64,000 nucleotides of DNA from Metamycoplasma cloacale (lineage in GTDB: Bacteria > Bacillota_I > Bacilli_A > Mycoplasmatales > Metamycoplasmataceae), in the NCBI RefSeq assembly GCF_900660735.1, contig NZ_LR215049.1, forward strand, positions 372,001-436,000, in the 5' to 3' direction. The notes below the pieces were generated by a model, which saw only the letters and a program-made list of their open reading frames with translations, made no database searches and had not been told where the DNA came from. A program made the position numbers and the translations under genes. Position 1 is the stretch's first letter, and each line of letters begins with the position of its first letter. Below are positions 1 to 15,185 of this stretch, piece after piece.

Positions 1-1042
<1,042 letters not shown>

Positions 1043-1051
1043 AATTTATAA

Positions 1052-1057
1052 ATTATA
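1052..1057 (-). promoter_or_regulatory. -10 box for trmN6, nine bases from ATG
   Basis: TATAAT on the minus strand, with nine bases between its end and the ATG at 1042. Transcription starting about seven bases downstream of the box would give a leader of only two or three bases. No Shine-Dalgarno is present. Confidence 0.6.
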
Positions 1058-1122
1058 AATTAAATTTAGATAAATCAATTAAATCGTAATACTGAATTCT
1101 AAATTATTTAAACAAAACTCAA

Positions 1123-1128
1123 TATAAT
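1123..1128 (+). promoter_or_regulatory. -10 box for tpx
   Basis: TATAAT on the plus strand, 18 bases before the ATG at 1147, with the ribosome binding site GAAAGG (1135-1140) between them. A conventional short leader, in contrast to the divergent trmN6. Confidence 0.6.
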
Positions 1129-1146
1129 AATTACGAAAGGAAAAAC

Positions 1147-1644
1147 ATGAGAACAATTACTATGAAAAACAATCCATTACATTTAATGGATGAAGAAATT
1201 AAAATAAATGATCAAGTTGAATTAAAAGGGGCTTTAATTGGTTCATTTGAACAAAAACTATTCAATAATGAACAAAAATACACAGTCCTAGCAACTTTCC
1301 CTTCAATTAATACTCAAGTTTGCGATATGCAAATTCTTGAATTATCTAAAATTTCCCAATCATATCCAAATATCAACTTTGTTAGTTTCTCAGCTGATCT
1401 ACCAACTGCATTAAATAGTTATGCAACTTTAGGCCATCCAATCGGAAGCATTCAAATGTATTCAGATTACTATGATTTATATGTTGGTCATCAATTAGGT
1501 ATTGTTATTAAAGAAATTCATTTACTAGCAAGAGGAATGTTTATTTTAGATCCAAACAACAGAGTTATTTATAAACAAATTAACCAAGAGTTAACTACAC
1601 AAGTTGATTTTGAACAATTGATTAATAAATTAAATGAATTATAA
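1147..1644 (+). CDS. tpx: Thiol peroxidase Tpx, lacking the resolving cysteine
   Basis: A 165-residue peroxiredoxin of the Tpx family, which reduces hydroperoxides in the cytoplasm. The peroxidatic motif FPSINTQVCDMQ puts the active cysteine at residue 59, with the family Pro and Thr kept. The downstream block FSADLPTALNSYA matches the E. coli ISADLPFAQSRFC block, but the resolving cysteine (Cys95 in E. coli) is Ala93 here. Cys59 is the only cysteine in the whole protein. It should therefore work as a 1-Cys enzyme and need an outside thiol. GAAAGG lies six bases before the ATG. It is one of few plus-strand genes here and converges on rpoC across a shared terminator. Confidence 0.93.
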   Translation: MRTITMKNNPLHLMDEEIKINDQVELKGALIGSFEQKLFNNEQKYTVLATFPSINTQVCDMQILELSKISQSYPNINFVSFSADLPTALNSYATLGHPIGSIQMYSDYYDLYVGHQLGIVIKEIHLLARGMFILDPNNRVIYKQINQELTTQVDFEQLINKLNEL

Positions 1645-1655
1645 AATTAAATTAA

Positions 1656-1686
1656 AAACACAGAATTAAAGTTTCTGTGTTTTTTT
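1656..1686. terminator. Bidirectional terminator between tpx and rpoC
   Basis: Inverted repeat AAACACAGAA / TTCTGTGTTT with a seven-base loop, followed by a T run on the plus strand and preceded by A-rich sequence that serves the minus strand. It lies 12 bases after the tpx stop and 10 bases after the rpoC stop. Confidence 0.85.
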
Positions 1687-1695
1687 AAATGTTAA

Positions 1696-6083
<4,388 letters not shown>

Positions 6084-6084
<1 letters not shown>

Positions 6085-9000
6085 TATTCTGCACCTCCTT
6101 CAAATTCTTGATAGTATTTAGTATCTACTCTTTCTTCATCGTCGTAGTTGTCATTTGCTTCACGTTCATGAACTTCAAGTTTAATACCTAAACCTCTTAA
6201 TTCATAAGCTAAAACATTAAATGATTCAGGCATACCCGGTTTTGGAAGACGGGTGTTTCTTGATAAGGCATTGTATACTTGGTTTCTTCCAACAATGTTA
6301 TCTGATTTGTATGTAAGTAGTTCTTGTAATACGTTTGAAGCACCGTATGATTCAATTGCTCATGTTTCCATTTCCCCAAATCTTTGACCACCATTTTGGC
6401 TTTTTCCACCTAATGGTTGTTGGGTAATTAATGAATATGGACCAACTGAACGCGCATGCATTTTGTCATCAACCATGTGATATAGTTTCAACATGTACAT
6501 CACACCAACTGAAATTGGGTGATCGAACTTTTCACCAGTTTGACCGCTATATACAGTGGTTTTAGCAGAAGGATCAATTTCTGCTTCTTCTAAAATTTCT
6601 TTAATTTGGTTGTGTGTAATTCCATCAAATACAGGAGTTACGAATTTAGTATTTAGTTTCTTAGCTGCCATACCAAGGTGTAATTCAAGGATTTGTCCAA
6701 TGTTCATCCGTGAAGGAACCCCTTGTGGGTTTAACATCATATCTAATGGAGTACCATCTTCTAGATATGGCATTTCTTCAACTGGTAATACGATTGAAAC
6801 AACACCTTTGTTTCCGTGACGTCCAGCCATTTTATCCCCAACTTTGATTTTACGTTTTTGAGCTATAGAAACTTTAACTATTTTTTCAACACCATCTTCT
6901 AGTTGATCGCCGAATTCTCTACTTAGAATTTCAATTGCAACAACAGTTCCATTGTGTCCGTGTTTAACTTTTAAAGAGGTATCTTTTCTTGAAGCAGTTT
7001 TTTGACCAAAAATTGCTGCCATTAATTTCTCTTCAGGTGTTGGGTTTTCTTCACCTTTTGGTGAGGTTCTACCTACTAAAATATCCCCCGCGCTAACTTC
7101 TGAACCAATTCTTACAATACCATTTTCATCTAAGAAACGTTTTGAGTAGTTAGATGCGTTTGGAATATCGTTAGTTAATCAGTCTTCACCAGCTTTTGAA
7201 TGTCTAAACATCAATGTTTGTTCTTCAATGTGAATTGATGTATATACGTCATCTTTTACTAGTCTTTCTGATAGAATAACGGCATCTTCGTAGTTATAAC
7301 CATGTCAAGTGGTAAAACCGACTAACACGTTTTTACCTAATGCTAATTCACCATTTTTCATAGAAGGTCCATCGACTAATAGATCTCCTGCTTTAATGTT
7401 TTGACCAACATTAACAATTGGAACTTGGTGAATCACAGTTCCAGCGTTTGAACGTTCAAAGGTTCTTAAATTATAAACTTGTTCTTTTTCTTTCTTTGAA
7501 CCATTTGGAGCGATTTTAATCATTGTTGAATCAACATATGTAACCACACCATCTTTGGTTGCACGAATGTTAGTTGAAGAATATTTTGCAATATCAGCTT
7601 CAACACCAGTTGCTACTAATGGGGCTTCAGGTGCAATTACAGGCACTGCTTGACGTTGCATGTTAGAACCCATTAAAGCACGGTTAGCATCGTCGTTTTC
7701 CAAGAATGGAATTGCAGACGCAGCAATTGATGTCATTTGACGGTTTGAAACCCCTAGATAGTTAACTTCATCTGCTTTAACTTGAACATATTCATTATCA
7801 CGTCTTACCATCACATATTCATCAACAATAACATCGTTTTCAATATGTACAGTAGATTGTGCAAATGTATAACCAATTTCTTCAATAGCAGTTAGATAAA
7901 CAGGTTGACTGAAATCAACTACTTTGTTTTTAACTTTGAAATATGGTGTTTGAATGAAACCATATTTATCAATTTGTGAGAATGAAGCTAGGTTTAAAAT
8001 CAAACCAATGTTAGGACCTTCGGGAGTTTCAATTGGACATATTCTACCAAAGTGTGTTGAGTGAACATCCCGAACCTCAAATTGTGCAGTATCTCTGTTT
8101 AAACCACGTGGCCCTAATGAAGTAATTCTTCTTTTGTTAGAAATTTCAGCCAATGGGTTACATTGATCCATGAATTGTGAAAGTTTTGAGGTGTTAAAGA
8201 AAGATTTGAATTGATTAAAGATAGGTTTGTTGTTTGTTACATTCTTTGGTGTAATTTTTTCAATATCTTTTGATGCAATTCTTTCTTTTGTGTTCTTTTC
8301 AAGTTTTAATAAACCAACCTTGAATTGATTTTGTAGTAATTCACCGATTGTAACAATTCTTTTGTTAATCAATGAGTCGGGGTCATCATCAACTCCAACT
8401 TTTTCTAATAGATTAAAGAAGTATGAAATTGTTCCAATTAAGTCAGGAATTAATAAAAAGTTTTCAGTTGATTTTGGATCGTTTCCTAAAACTTGAACTT
8501 TATGGTCGTGAATCATATCATTTTCTGTTGGATAGATTCAAACACATGGAACATATAGTCTTTCATATAGTGATTCATTACCTGGAATATCTAATTGATT
8601 TCCGTATGATGTTTCATCAATATCGGGTAATCTTCACATTGGAATAACACCCAATCTAAATTCTTCGTGAATTTTTTTAGCGTCATCAATGGTGATATAC
8701 ATTCCTTTTTCATACAAAACAGTTCCGTCGTTTCCATACAATGGTTCTGCAAGGTATGAATTAGTAATTCTTTCAATGATATTTAACTTACGGTTTAAAG
8801 TAAATCTACCAGTTTCTGTTAGATTGTATCTTTTTTCGTTAAATAAAGTTGATGGAATTAAGTTACGCGCACTTTCTGCAGTCATTCTATCGCCTTTTCT
8901 AATTAAACGATAGATGGCTTCTTGCGCTTCTCTTACTGTTTCTTCATGAGATTCAGTGAAGATTTTATCTTTCTTAAATGTTTCTTTTAATTCAGGAACT

Positions 9001-9680
9001 CTTCCAAACATTTGGTAGATTCCTTCTTTAGTAAATCCAAGAGCTTTTAGAAAGATTGTTAAATAAAATGATTTGTTTTTGTCGATATGAATTTTTACTG
9101 TATCTGTTAATGCAGATTTTACCTTGTGGAAAATTTCCAATCAAGATCCAACTTGTGGAATGATTTCAACTTTGTTAAATAAGTCGTTTGCTTGTTTATT
9201 TCTAACGTTTACTCCAAAGTATGCACCGGTTGATCTGATTAATTGTGATACAATAACTTTTTCAGAACCATTAATTACGAAAGATCCACCATAGGTCATA
9301 ATTGGAATTTCAGCAAATACAACTTCTGCATCTTCAACTTCTCCGGTTTCTATGTTAGTTTGTCTTAAAGTTGCCTTTAATTTACCAACATATGATGCTG
9401 ATTTTTGTTTTGCTTCTTTAATACATTCAAATTCAGTTTTCTTTGGTTTTTCAAAATATGCTGAGTTATGGATGTAATCAATTCTAACTTTACCATGTGC
9501 TTCAATTGGGTAGATGCTTCTTAATTCTTCTTCAATCCCTGAGGTTAGGAATTGTTCAACAGAAGTTCTTTGCATTTCCAAGAAATCTGGAGTTTCAAAT
9601 TTCTTTTGACTAATTGAATAATCTCTTCTTTCTGTAATGGGACCAAATTTTCTCATTTCGTATTTTGATTTTGTCATCAT
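6084..9680 (-). CDS. rpoB: RNA polymerase beta subunit
   Basis: 1198-residue catalytic subunit of RNA polymerase, partner of RpoC just downstream. The rifampicin-binding region [13 protein letters not shown]...[16 protein letters not shown] is clear, as is [16 protein letters not shown]. At the position of E. coli His526 there is Asn515, and at Ser531 there is Thr520; Asn at the His526 position is known from naturally rifampicin-resistant mollicutes. The C-terminal [18 protein letters not shown]-type block is conserved, with Trp as UGA. GAGGT six bases before the first of two adjacent ATGs supports the start at 9680; 9677 is also possible. Confidence 0.99.
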
Positions 9681-9806
9681 ATCTATACCTCATTTTTAAT
9701 TGTTGTAAGTGTGTTGTTTTTAAAGATCTTTTAAAATTGCAATTTAAATAATTTTTTTATGCTATAACGCATATATATACGTGTGCGTATAATTAATATA
9801 AAAGAC

Positions 9807-9833
9807 AAAAAGGACTTTCGAAAAAGCCTTTTT
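9807..9833 (-). terminator. Terminator or attenuator between rplL and rpoB
   Basis: Strong hairpin with outer arms AAAAAGG / CCTTTTT, an inner CTTT / AAAG and a TTCG-type loop, ending in Ts on the minus strand. It sits 14 bases after rplL and before the 167-base gap to rpoB. This is the classical place where L10-L12 and RNA polymerase expression are uncoupled by partial readthrough. I see no clear TATAAT box in the gap; ATATATATAC repeats and an imperfect inverted repeat (9764-9790) lie there. Confidence 0.8.
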
Positions 9834-9847
9834 ACGATTATTAATAA

Positions 9848-10219
9848 TTATTCAACTACAACTTCAGCACCAATTTCAACTAATTTAGCTTTAATTTGTT
9901 CAGCTTCTTCTTTGTTTACGTTTTCTTTTAATAACGCAGGAGCTGATTCAACTAATTTTTTAGCATCCATTAATCCTAAACCTAGTAGGTCTTTAACTAC
10001 TTTAATAACTTCAAGTTTTTTACCACCATCTGATTTTAAAGTAACGTTGAATGAAGTTTTTTCTTCAACAGCTTCAGCAGGAGCTGCAGCAGCAGTTGCT
10101 ACAACAGCAGTTGGGTCAATACCGAATTCTTCTTTTAGACCTTCAACTAGTGCCATAACTTCTTTAATGTTCATTTCTTTTAATGCTGATAGGAATTCTT
10201 CTTTTGTTAATTTTGCCAT
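9848..10219 (-). CDS. rplL: 50S ribosomal protein L7/L12
   Basis: 123-residue stalk protein that recruits translation GTPases to the ribosome. It shows the N-terminal dimerisation helix ([16 protein letters not shown]), an alanine-rich hinge ([12 protein letters not shown]) and the conserved C-terminal domain ([24 protein letters not shown]). Length is normal for the family. It follows rplJ by 30 bases with GGAGAA before the ATG and is in the same transcript. The antisense frame over this gene stays open for a long way, but that is a composition effect. Confidence 0.99.
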   Translation of the reverse strand: MAKLTKEEFLSALKEMNIKEVMALVEGLKEEFGIDPTAVVATAAAAPAEAVEEKTSFNVTLKSDGGKKLEVIKVVKDLLGLGLMDAKKLVESAPALLKENVNKEEAEQIKAKLVEIGAEVVVE

Positions 10220-10249
10220 AATATTTTCTCCTTATTATTTTGTTGTTAA

Positions 10250-10750
10250 TTATTCTGATTTAATTTTTCCTTGTTCAACTAACATATTAAGACCAATTGA
10301 TAAGTATTTCACTGGGCTTATTAGTGAGTTTCCTAGAATCATCAATGATTCTTCGTATGAAGGAAGTTTTGCAATTTCATCTAATGCTTTAGCATCAACA
10401 ACTTTATTTTCATATATTCCGGCTACAATTTCTAAAGCGGGATATTGTTTTTTAAATTTAACTAAAGTTTTTAGAGCTGATAAATCATCTTGCTTTGCAA
10501 AAGCATAAATATTTTGACCAACTAAATAATCATTTAATTCTTCAAAATTAAGTTCCTTAGTTGCTTGTTTTACAAGTCTATTTTTATAAACTTTTAATAA
10601 AACACCTAATGGTTTTAACTCTTCTCTAATTTTTTGAAGGCTAATTACATCAAGGGTTTTGTAATTTACAACAACTAGGGCTTTAGCTTGCTTTAAGTTT
10701 TCAGAAATTTCAGATACAACTAAACCTTTAGCGTCTCTTAAAGCGCTCAT
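10250..10750 (-). CDS. rplJ: 50S ribosomal protein L10
   Basis: 166-residue protein forming the base of the L12 stalk. N-terminal motif SEISENLKQAKALVVVNYKTLDV and the KVYKNRLVKQA block are typical. GGAGG lies seven bases before the ATG. It is the first gene of rplJ-rplL, preceded by a leader of about 95 bases that may bind L10 and autoregulate the operon. Normal length, no oddities. Confidence 0.98.
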   Translation of the reverse strand: MSALRDAKGLVVSEISENLKQAKALVVVNYKTLDVISLQKIREELKPLGVLLKVYKNRLVKQATKELNFEELNDYLVGQNIYAFAKQDDLSALKTLVKFKKQYPALEIVAGIYENKVVDAKALDEIAKLPSYEESLMILGNSLISPVKYLSIGLNMLVEQGKIKSE

Positions 10751-10798
10751 GTTTCCTCCTAATTATTTTTGCAATAAAGAAAAAAGTAAACATACTAG

Positions 10799-10827
10799 GT
10801 AACAAATTAAGCTTTTAAAGCAGTTAC
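10799..10827 (-). promoter_or_regulatory. Putative L10 leader (autoregulatory stem) before rplJ
   Basis: In the rplJ leader, GTAAC and GTTAC can pair (10823-10827 with 10799-10803), enclosing a small GCTTT/AAAGC hairpin. A closed outer stem with internal loop and inner hairpin is what L10 leader RNAs look like in other bacteria. Binding by L10 is inferred, not shown. Confidence 0.4.
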
Positions 10828-10849
10828 TGTCTTCATATATTGCGTATGT

Positions 10850-10855
10850 ATTATA
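10850..10855 (-). promoter_or_regulatory. -10 box for rplJ-rplL
   Basis: TATAAT on the minus strand within GGTATAATAC, giving a leader of about 95 bases before the L10 ATG. No convincing -35 hexamer is seen, as is common in mycoplasmas. Confidence 0.7.
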
Positions 10856-10878
10856 CCAAAAACTCTTTTTTTATAAAT

Positions 10879-10899
10879 AAAAAAGTAGCAATTTGCTAC
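10879..10899 (-). terminator. Terminator after degV
   Basis: GTAGCAA / TTGCTAC palindrome followed by TTTTTT on the minus strand. The first base of the stem abuts the degV stop codon. On the other side lies the rplJ promoter, so it isolates the two units. Confidence 0.85.
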
Positions 10900-11790
10900 C
10901 TATTTAATTTGTCCGTATTTATGATAATTTTCTCTAATTTCTGGATCAATTTTTGCAATTGATAATGTAATAGCCCCAACTCCTGTATGTACTGTAATTA
11001 CAGTTGGAAGTTCAAAACATAAAACCTCTTTAAATTGAGTAATTTCCTTAACTTCTTTGACAATTTCATCGATTTTTTGATTATCTGCATTGCAAATTAC
11101 AAACTCATATTTATCAATATTTTTCTTATCATTAAATTTTTCTCATAATTCTTTAATCATTTTAGACACTGTTTTACTAAAAACATGTCCCATTCCATAT
11201 TTAACCAGTTCACCATTTTTTGAAAATTCAATAATTGGAACAATTTTCAATAATTTAGCAATTACTGCAGCAGGTTTTGACAATCTACCTCCAGCAACTA
11301 ATGCATCATTAAATTCAGGGATTAATAAAATAGTTTCAAATTCTTCATCAAAAATTTTGACTGCTTTTTCAAAAGGAATTCCTTTTTTCATAGCTACATC
11401 AAATTTCATTAAATCTTTAACGATCAAAAATGCAATTTTTTTACTATCAACAACGTATACTTTTGGATTGTCTTTGTATAACATCTTTAAATTTGAGTTT
11501 TGACTTGAAAGACATTTTGACATTGTATAAACAATAACTTTGTCATAACCCTCTTCAATATATTGATCAATAATAGCTTGTGCTTTACCAATTGGTGTAG
11601 CATTTGTTAATGATTTAATTTTTGGATTTTTGCGATAAATTTCAGCATATTGTTTTAAAAACATTTCTTTACCAATTTCATATACTTGACCATCTACTTC
11701 AACATCCAAAGGTAAAAAACCTCAATCTAAATCAAGGGCTTCTTGGTAAGATAAATCACAAGCTGAATCAATTACAATTTTATATTTCAT
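10900..11790 (-). CDS. DegV family fatty-acid-binding protein
   Basis: 296 residues, a normal DegV length. The family binds a fatty acid and, as FakB, presents it to a fatty-acid kinase so that host fatty acids can enter phospholipids; mycoplasmas depend on such uptake. The N-terminal IDSACDLSYQEAL motif matches the family signature for the first ligand-contact loop, and the second domain starts near HTGVGAI. Two UGA codons are read as Trp. GGAGAC precedes the ATG by five bases. It diverges from tyrS. The partner kinase is not in the window. Confidence 0.92.
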
Positions 11791-11826
11791 TTTTGTCTCC
11801 ATATTTATAAAAAAATAATATAAGGT

Positions 11827-11832
11827 TATAAT
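11827..11832 (+). promoter_or_regulatory. -10 box for tyrS-racemase operon
   Basis: TATAAT on the plus strand, 37 bases before the tyrS ATG. The 79-base region between degV and tyrS is almost pure AT and must carry both divergent promoters. Confidence 0.6.
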
Positions 11833-11869
11833 ATTATATATAAATTACGTCCATAATGAAAGGAAAAAG

Positions 11870-13102
11870 ATGTTTAGAAATATTTTAGAAGAATTGAAAG
11901 CAAGAAATATATTCAATAATATTTCCGATGAACAGAAATTCAAAAATATCAGCGTTAATTCAGGTGTATACAGCGGATTCGATCCGACAGCTAAAAGTTT
12001 GCATTTAGGTAATTACATTCAAATTGCTAACTTATTAAGATTTAAACAATACGGATATAATCCAGTTGCAATCGTTGGCGGAATTACAGGGATGATCGGT
12101 GATCCAAGTTTTCGTGCAACTGAAAGACAATTTTTGGATGAAAATACATTGATTCAAAATAAAAACGCAATTAAAGATCAATTAAAGAAATTCGATCTAG
12201 AGGTAATTGATAACCTAGATTTTTATCAAGGGTGAACAATGGTTGATTTTTTAAAAAATATGGGTAAAATGATCAATGTTAATTACCTATTGGAAAAAGA
12301 ATCTATTGCTACTAGATTGCAACAAGGTTTATCATTTACTGAATTTAGTTATCAATTAATTCAAGGATGAGATTTTAAAACATTGTATGAAAACAATAAC
12401 GTTAAGATTCAAATCGGTGGAAGTGACCAATGAGGTAATATGACAACCGGTTTAGAGTATATCCGTAAATCACATGCAAATCCTGATGCAATTGTAATTA
12501 CTGCAAATCTTTTAGTTGATGAGAATGGTAAAAAATTCGGTAAATCATCAGGTGGAGGATCATTATGATTAAATGCAGAAATGACCTCTCCTTATGCAAT
12601 TTATCAATTCTTATTAAATCAATCTGACGCTAAAATTGAAGAATATTTAATGTGATTAACTTTCCTTGATGTTCAAGAAATTAAAAATATCATTTCTAAA
12701 CATAATGAAGCTAAGCATTTAAGATATGCTCAAAAAATATTGGCATATGAAATTGTTAAAGACATTCATTCAAAAGAAATAGCATTGCAATGTCAAAGAA
12801 TTAGTGAAATTCTATTTGGTAAAAATCAAGATCTTTTAGACATAAATGATTTAGAAATGTTAAGAGGTTTCTTGACTGAATACGAAATTAATGCAGATGA
12901 AAAATTCATTGATGTAATTAAAAATAATCAAATATTAAATTCAAACCGTGAAATTAGAGAATTTCTAACTAAAAAATCTTTTACAATCAATAATGAAATT
13001 ATAGAAGATGAAAATCAATTAATTGATTTTAGTAAATTTAATCAAAAATACGCTTTATTAAGAAAAGGCAAAAAGGAATACATCATTTTAAGGAGAAAAT
13101 AA
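11870..13102 (+). CDS. tyrS: Tyrosyl-tRNA synthetase
   Basis: 410-residue class I synthetase that charges tRNA-Tyr. The HIGH-type motif is HLGN (in SLHLGNYIQ), the tyrosine pocket block is QGWDFK, the QIGGSDQWGN motif is intact, and the KMSKS-type loop is KFGKSSGG. A C-terminal S4-like domain ends in KYALLRKGKKEYIILRRK. Several Trp are UGA. GAAAGG lies six bases before the ATG. Its stop overlaps the start of the next gene by one base (TAATG), so the two are coupled. Confidence 0.98.
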
Positions 13103-14178
13103 TGAGTTTCCCAAAAATTATTATTGACGAAAAGAAATTTCTTCACAATATCAAAGTTGCGCAAGAAATTTGTGCCGAAAAAGGAATTGAAGTATTAGCT
13201 GTAACAAAAGGCTTTTGTGGAAATAGAAGAATGGCTGAACTTTTTGCAAAAGGTGGGATTAAGTTTTTCGGCGATTCAAGATTAGATAATTTTGAAGTAT
13301 ATAAAGACATAAAGGGCCATAAACAATTATTAAGATTGCCTCAACTTGATGAAATTCCTCGTTTAGTTGAATTATGCGATTCTAGTTTAAATAGCGAATT
13401 AGAAACCATTAAAGCAATTAGTGATTATTGTTTAGCAAATAACAAAACGCATGAAGTTATTGTAATGGTCGATCTAGGAGATAGAAGAGAAGGCTTTCTT
13501 CCTGAAGATACAGTTGAAGCATGTGGCAAAATTATTAACGAAATGAAAGGTGTTAAATTAATTGGGCTAGGATGTAATTTCGGATGCTACGGCGGAAGAA
13601 TTCCATCTGATGAAGCGATGAAAATCTTTGCTGATTTAAATAACGAAGTTCAAACTAAATATAATGTTAAATTCTCTCATATTTCAGGTGGAAACTCATT
13701 AAGCTTACATTTAGTTTGAGAAAATCGTATGCCAAAAGAAGTTAATATTTTAAGAATGAGTTTCGCAATGATCTTTGGAACTGAAGATAAATATAGAAAA
13801 ACTATTAGAAATATGCATCGCGATACTTTCCAATGTCAAGCTAAAGTAATTGAAGTTAAGAGAAAAAGTTCAATGCCAATTGGTGAACCTGGTTTGGATG
13901 CCTTTGGCAATATACCAACCTTTGAAGACATCGGTGATATTGATAGAGTTATCTGTGCTATTGGAAAAATTGATACCATGTTTGATGCAATGATTCCTTT
14001 AGATAAGGACATGGAAATTCTAGGGGGTTCTTCAGATCATATGATTATTAATGTTAATAAATGTAAAAAACAATATAAAGTTGGAGATATCATTACTTTT
14101 GATCTAGATTGAGGAAGTTTATTATATTTATTCAATTCAAGTTATGTTGAAAAAGAATTTATTAATAAAATAGATTAA
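13102..14178 (+). CDS. PLP-dependent alanine/ornithine racemase family protein
   Basis: 358 residues of the alanine-racemase-fold group that includes ornithine and lysine racemases (YhfX/Orr type). The PLP lysine is Lys36 in AVTKGFCG; MVDLGDRREGF and LGCNFGCYGG follow as expected for the N-terminal barrel, and HISGGNSLSLHLVW is a phosphate-binding-type stretch. It is coupled to tyrS through TAATG with AGGAG upstream. Mycoplasmas have no peptidoglycan, so D-amino acids for a wall cannot be its purpose; D-Tyr or free D-amino acid metabolism, or amino-acid salvage, are possible. Substrate not predictable from sequence. Confidence 0.8.
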
Positions 14179-14180
14179 TT

Positions 14181-14209
14181 AAAAATCCGCTTTCAAAAAG
14201 CGGATTTTT
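14181..14209. terminator. Bidirectional terminator, racemase / membrane protein
   Basis: Perfect ten-base inverted repeat AAAAATCCGC / GCGGATTTTT with a nine-base loop. It ends the plus-strand racemase transcript, and its right arm contains the stop codon of the convergent minus-strand gene. Confidence 0.9.
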
Positions 14210-14591
14210 AATCCAACGCAATAGATAGAATTGAAGAGATAATACTTAATATATGTAATGGTAATAAAATAATTGCCAATATCATTAATATTTTGACTGC
14301 TATCGATTTAGATTTGATCGTAACAATAATCATTAAAACAAATAATGTTATAAATAAACAAACATTTACAAATAACATAAATGACGTAATAGCTATATAA
14401 TACATAAATTTATTAGCCATTTCTGGATTATCTTTGAAATATTGTTTTGTAATCTCAGATGATTCAGTTGGTATAGATTTCATAAACGGATAAAACATAA
14501 GAATAAAAACTAAAATATTAGCAATCATCACAAGAAGATTAATAATTGAAATTGATAATATAGAAATTGACATTTTTTTAGTCTTTGACAT
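14208..14591 (-). CDS. Small hydrophobic membrane protein, function unknown
   Basis: 127 residues, not recognised. Predicted membrane segments are about residues 10-35, 63-93 (possibly continuous with a short loop) and 98-125; the loop after the first segment is polar (PTESSEITKQYFKDNPEM). No signal cleavage site, no catalytic motif. It has its own promoter (TATACT at 14617-14622) and AAGGAG seven bases before the ATG, and its stop lies inside the shared terminator, so it is a real monocistronic gene. Confidence 0.75.
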   Translation of the reverse strand: MSKTKKMSISILSISIINLLVMIANILVFILMFYPFMKSIPTESSEITKQYFKDNPEMANKFMYYIAITSFMLFVNVCLFITLFVLMIIVTIKSKSIAVKILMILAIILLPLHILSIISSILSIALD

Positions 14592-14616
14592 AATCTCTCC
14601 TTTTTATACTTTAATA

Positions 14617-14622
14617 AGTATA
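14617..14622 (-). promoter_or_regulatory. -10 box for the 127-residue membrane protein
   Basis: TGTATACT on the minus strand (extended -10 form), 25 bases before the ATG at 14591, with the ribosome binding site AAGGAG between. Confidence 0.55.
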
Positions 14623-14623
14623 C

Positions 14624-14648
14624 AAAAAAACAGCAATAAAGCTGTTTT
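14624..14648 (-). terminator. Terminator after tRNA-Ile
   Basis: AAAACAGC / GCTGTTTT stem with a six-base loop and a run of Ts on the minus strand, 20 bases after the tRNA-Ile CCA end. Confidence 0.85.
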
Positions 14649-14667
14649 TATGGTCAATTGCTTGAAA

Positions 14668-14744
14668 TGGTGCGAACGAATGGACTTGAACCATCGACCT
14701 CACGATTATCAGTCGTGTGCTCTAACCAGCTGAGCTACGCTCGC
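14668..14744 (-). tRNA. tRNA-Ile (anticodon GAU)
   Basis: 77-base cloverleaf with encoded CCA. Acceptor stem GCGAGCG / CGTTCGC, anticodon loop CTGATAA giving anticodon GAT, T-loop GGTTCAAGTCC. It follows rpsI and is separated from it by a small hairpin. Confidence 0.97.
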
Positions 14745-14749
14745 ATAAA

Positions 14750-14763
14750 GCGGTAAAAACCGC
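14750..14763 (-). terminator. Small hairpin between rpsI and tRNA-Ile
   Basis: GCGGT / ACCGC with a four-base loop, followed by TTTAT on the minus strand. It could be a weak terminator for rplM-rpsI or a processing site that frees the tRNA. Confidence 0.45.
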
Positions 14764-14786
14764 AAATATAATTATATAAAATTTTA

Positions 14787-15185
14787 TTAACGTTTTGAGA
14801 ATTGTCTTGCTCTTCTTGCTTTTCTAAGACCGAATTTCTTACGTTCTTTAACACGAGCATCTCTTGTTAAGAATCCAGCATCTTTTAATTTATTACGGTA
14901 CTCATTGTTTGAAGCTTCTAATAACGCACGGGCAATTCCTAATCTAATAGCACCTGATTGACCGGTCAAACCACCACCATTAACGTTAGCGATAACGTCA
15001 AATGTGTTTGTTGTTTCTGTAACTGCGAATGGGCTTAAAGAGTCTTTAATTAGGATATCTGAATTTAAATAACTTTTAGCATCTTTACCATTAATTGCGA
15101 ATTTGCCACTTCCTGGTAAAATGTAAACTCTTGCTACTGAAGATTTACGACGTCCTAAACCATAGTATTTAATTAATTCAGCCAT
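14787..15185 (-). CDS. rpsI: 30S ribosomal protein S9
   Basis: 132 residues, normal length. [12 protein letters not shown] at the N-terminus and the basic C-terminal tail [16 protein letters not shown], which reaches the P-site tRNA, are diagnostic. The ATG overlaps the rplM stop (TAATG) with GAGG upstream, giving the usual rplM-rpsI pair. Confidence 0.99.
   Translation of the reverse strand: MAELIKYYGLGRRKSSVARVYILPGSGKFAINGKDAKSYLNSDILIKDSLSPFAVTETTNTFDVIANVNGGGLTGQSGAIRLGIARALLEASNNEYRNKLKDAGFLTRDARVKERKKFGLRKARRARQFSKR

Noticed and set aside
9764-9790. Imperfect inverted repeat with alternating AT/GT before rpoB
   Set aside because: Only five to six good pairs; no clear operator or promoter match, so not listed as a feature.
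9783-10508. A 241-codon open frame on the plus strand opposite rplL and rplJ
   Set aside because: It is the antisense of two highly conserved ribosomal genes, rich in Ser and Ala as expected from the reverse of Ala/Glu codons, and has no ribosome binding site.
12233-12740. tyrS, alaS, rpoC and others as frameshifted or split pseudogenes
   Set aside because: All apparent breaks are UGA codons at conserved Trp positions; with table 4 each gene is intact.
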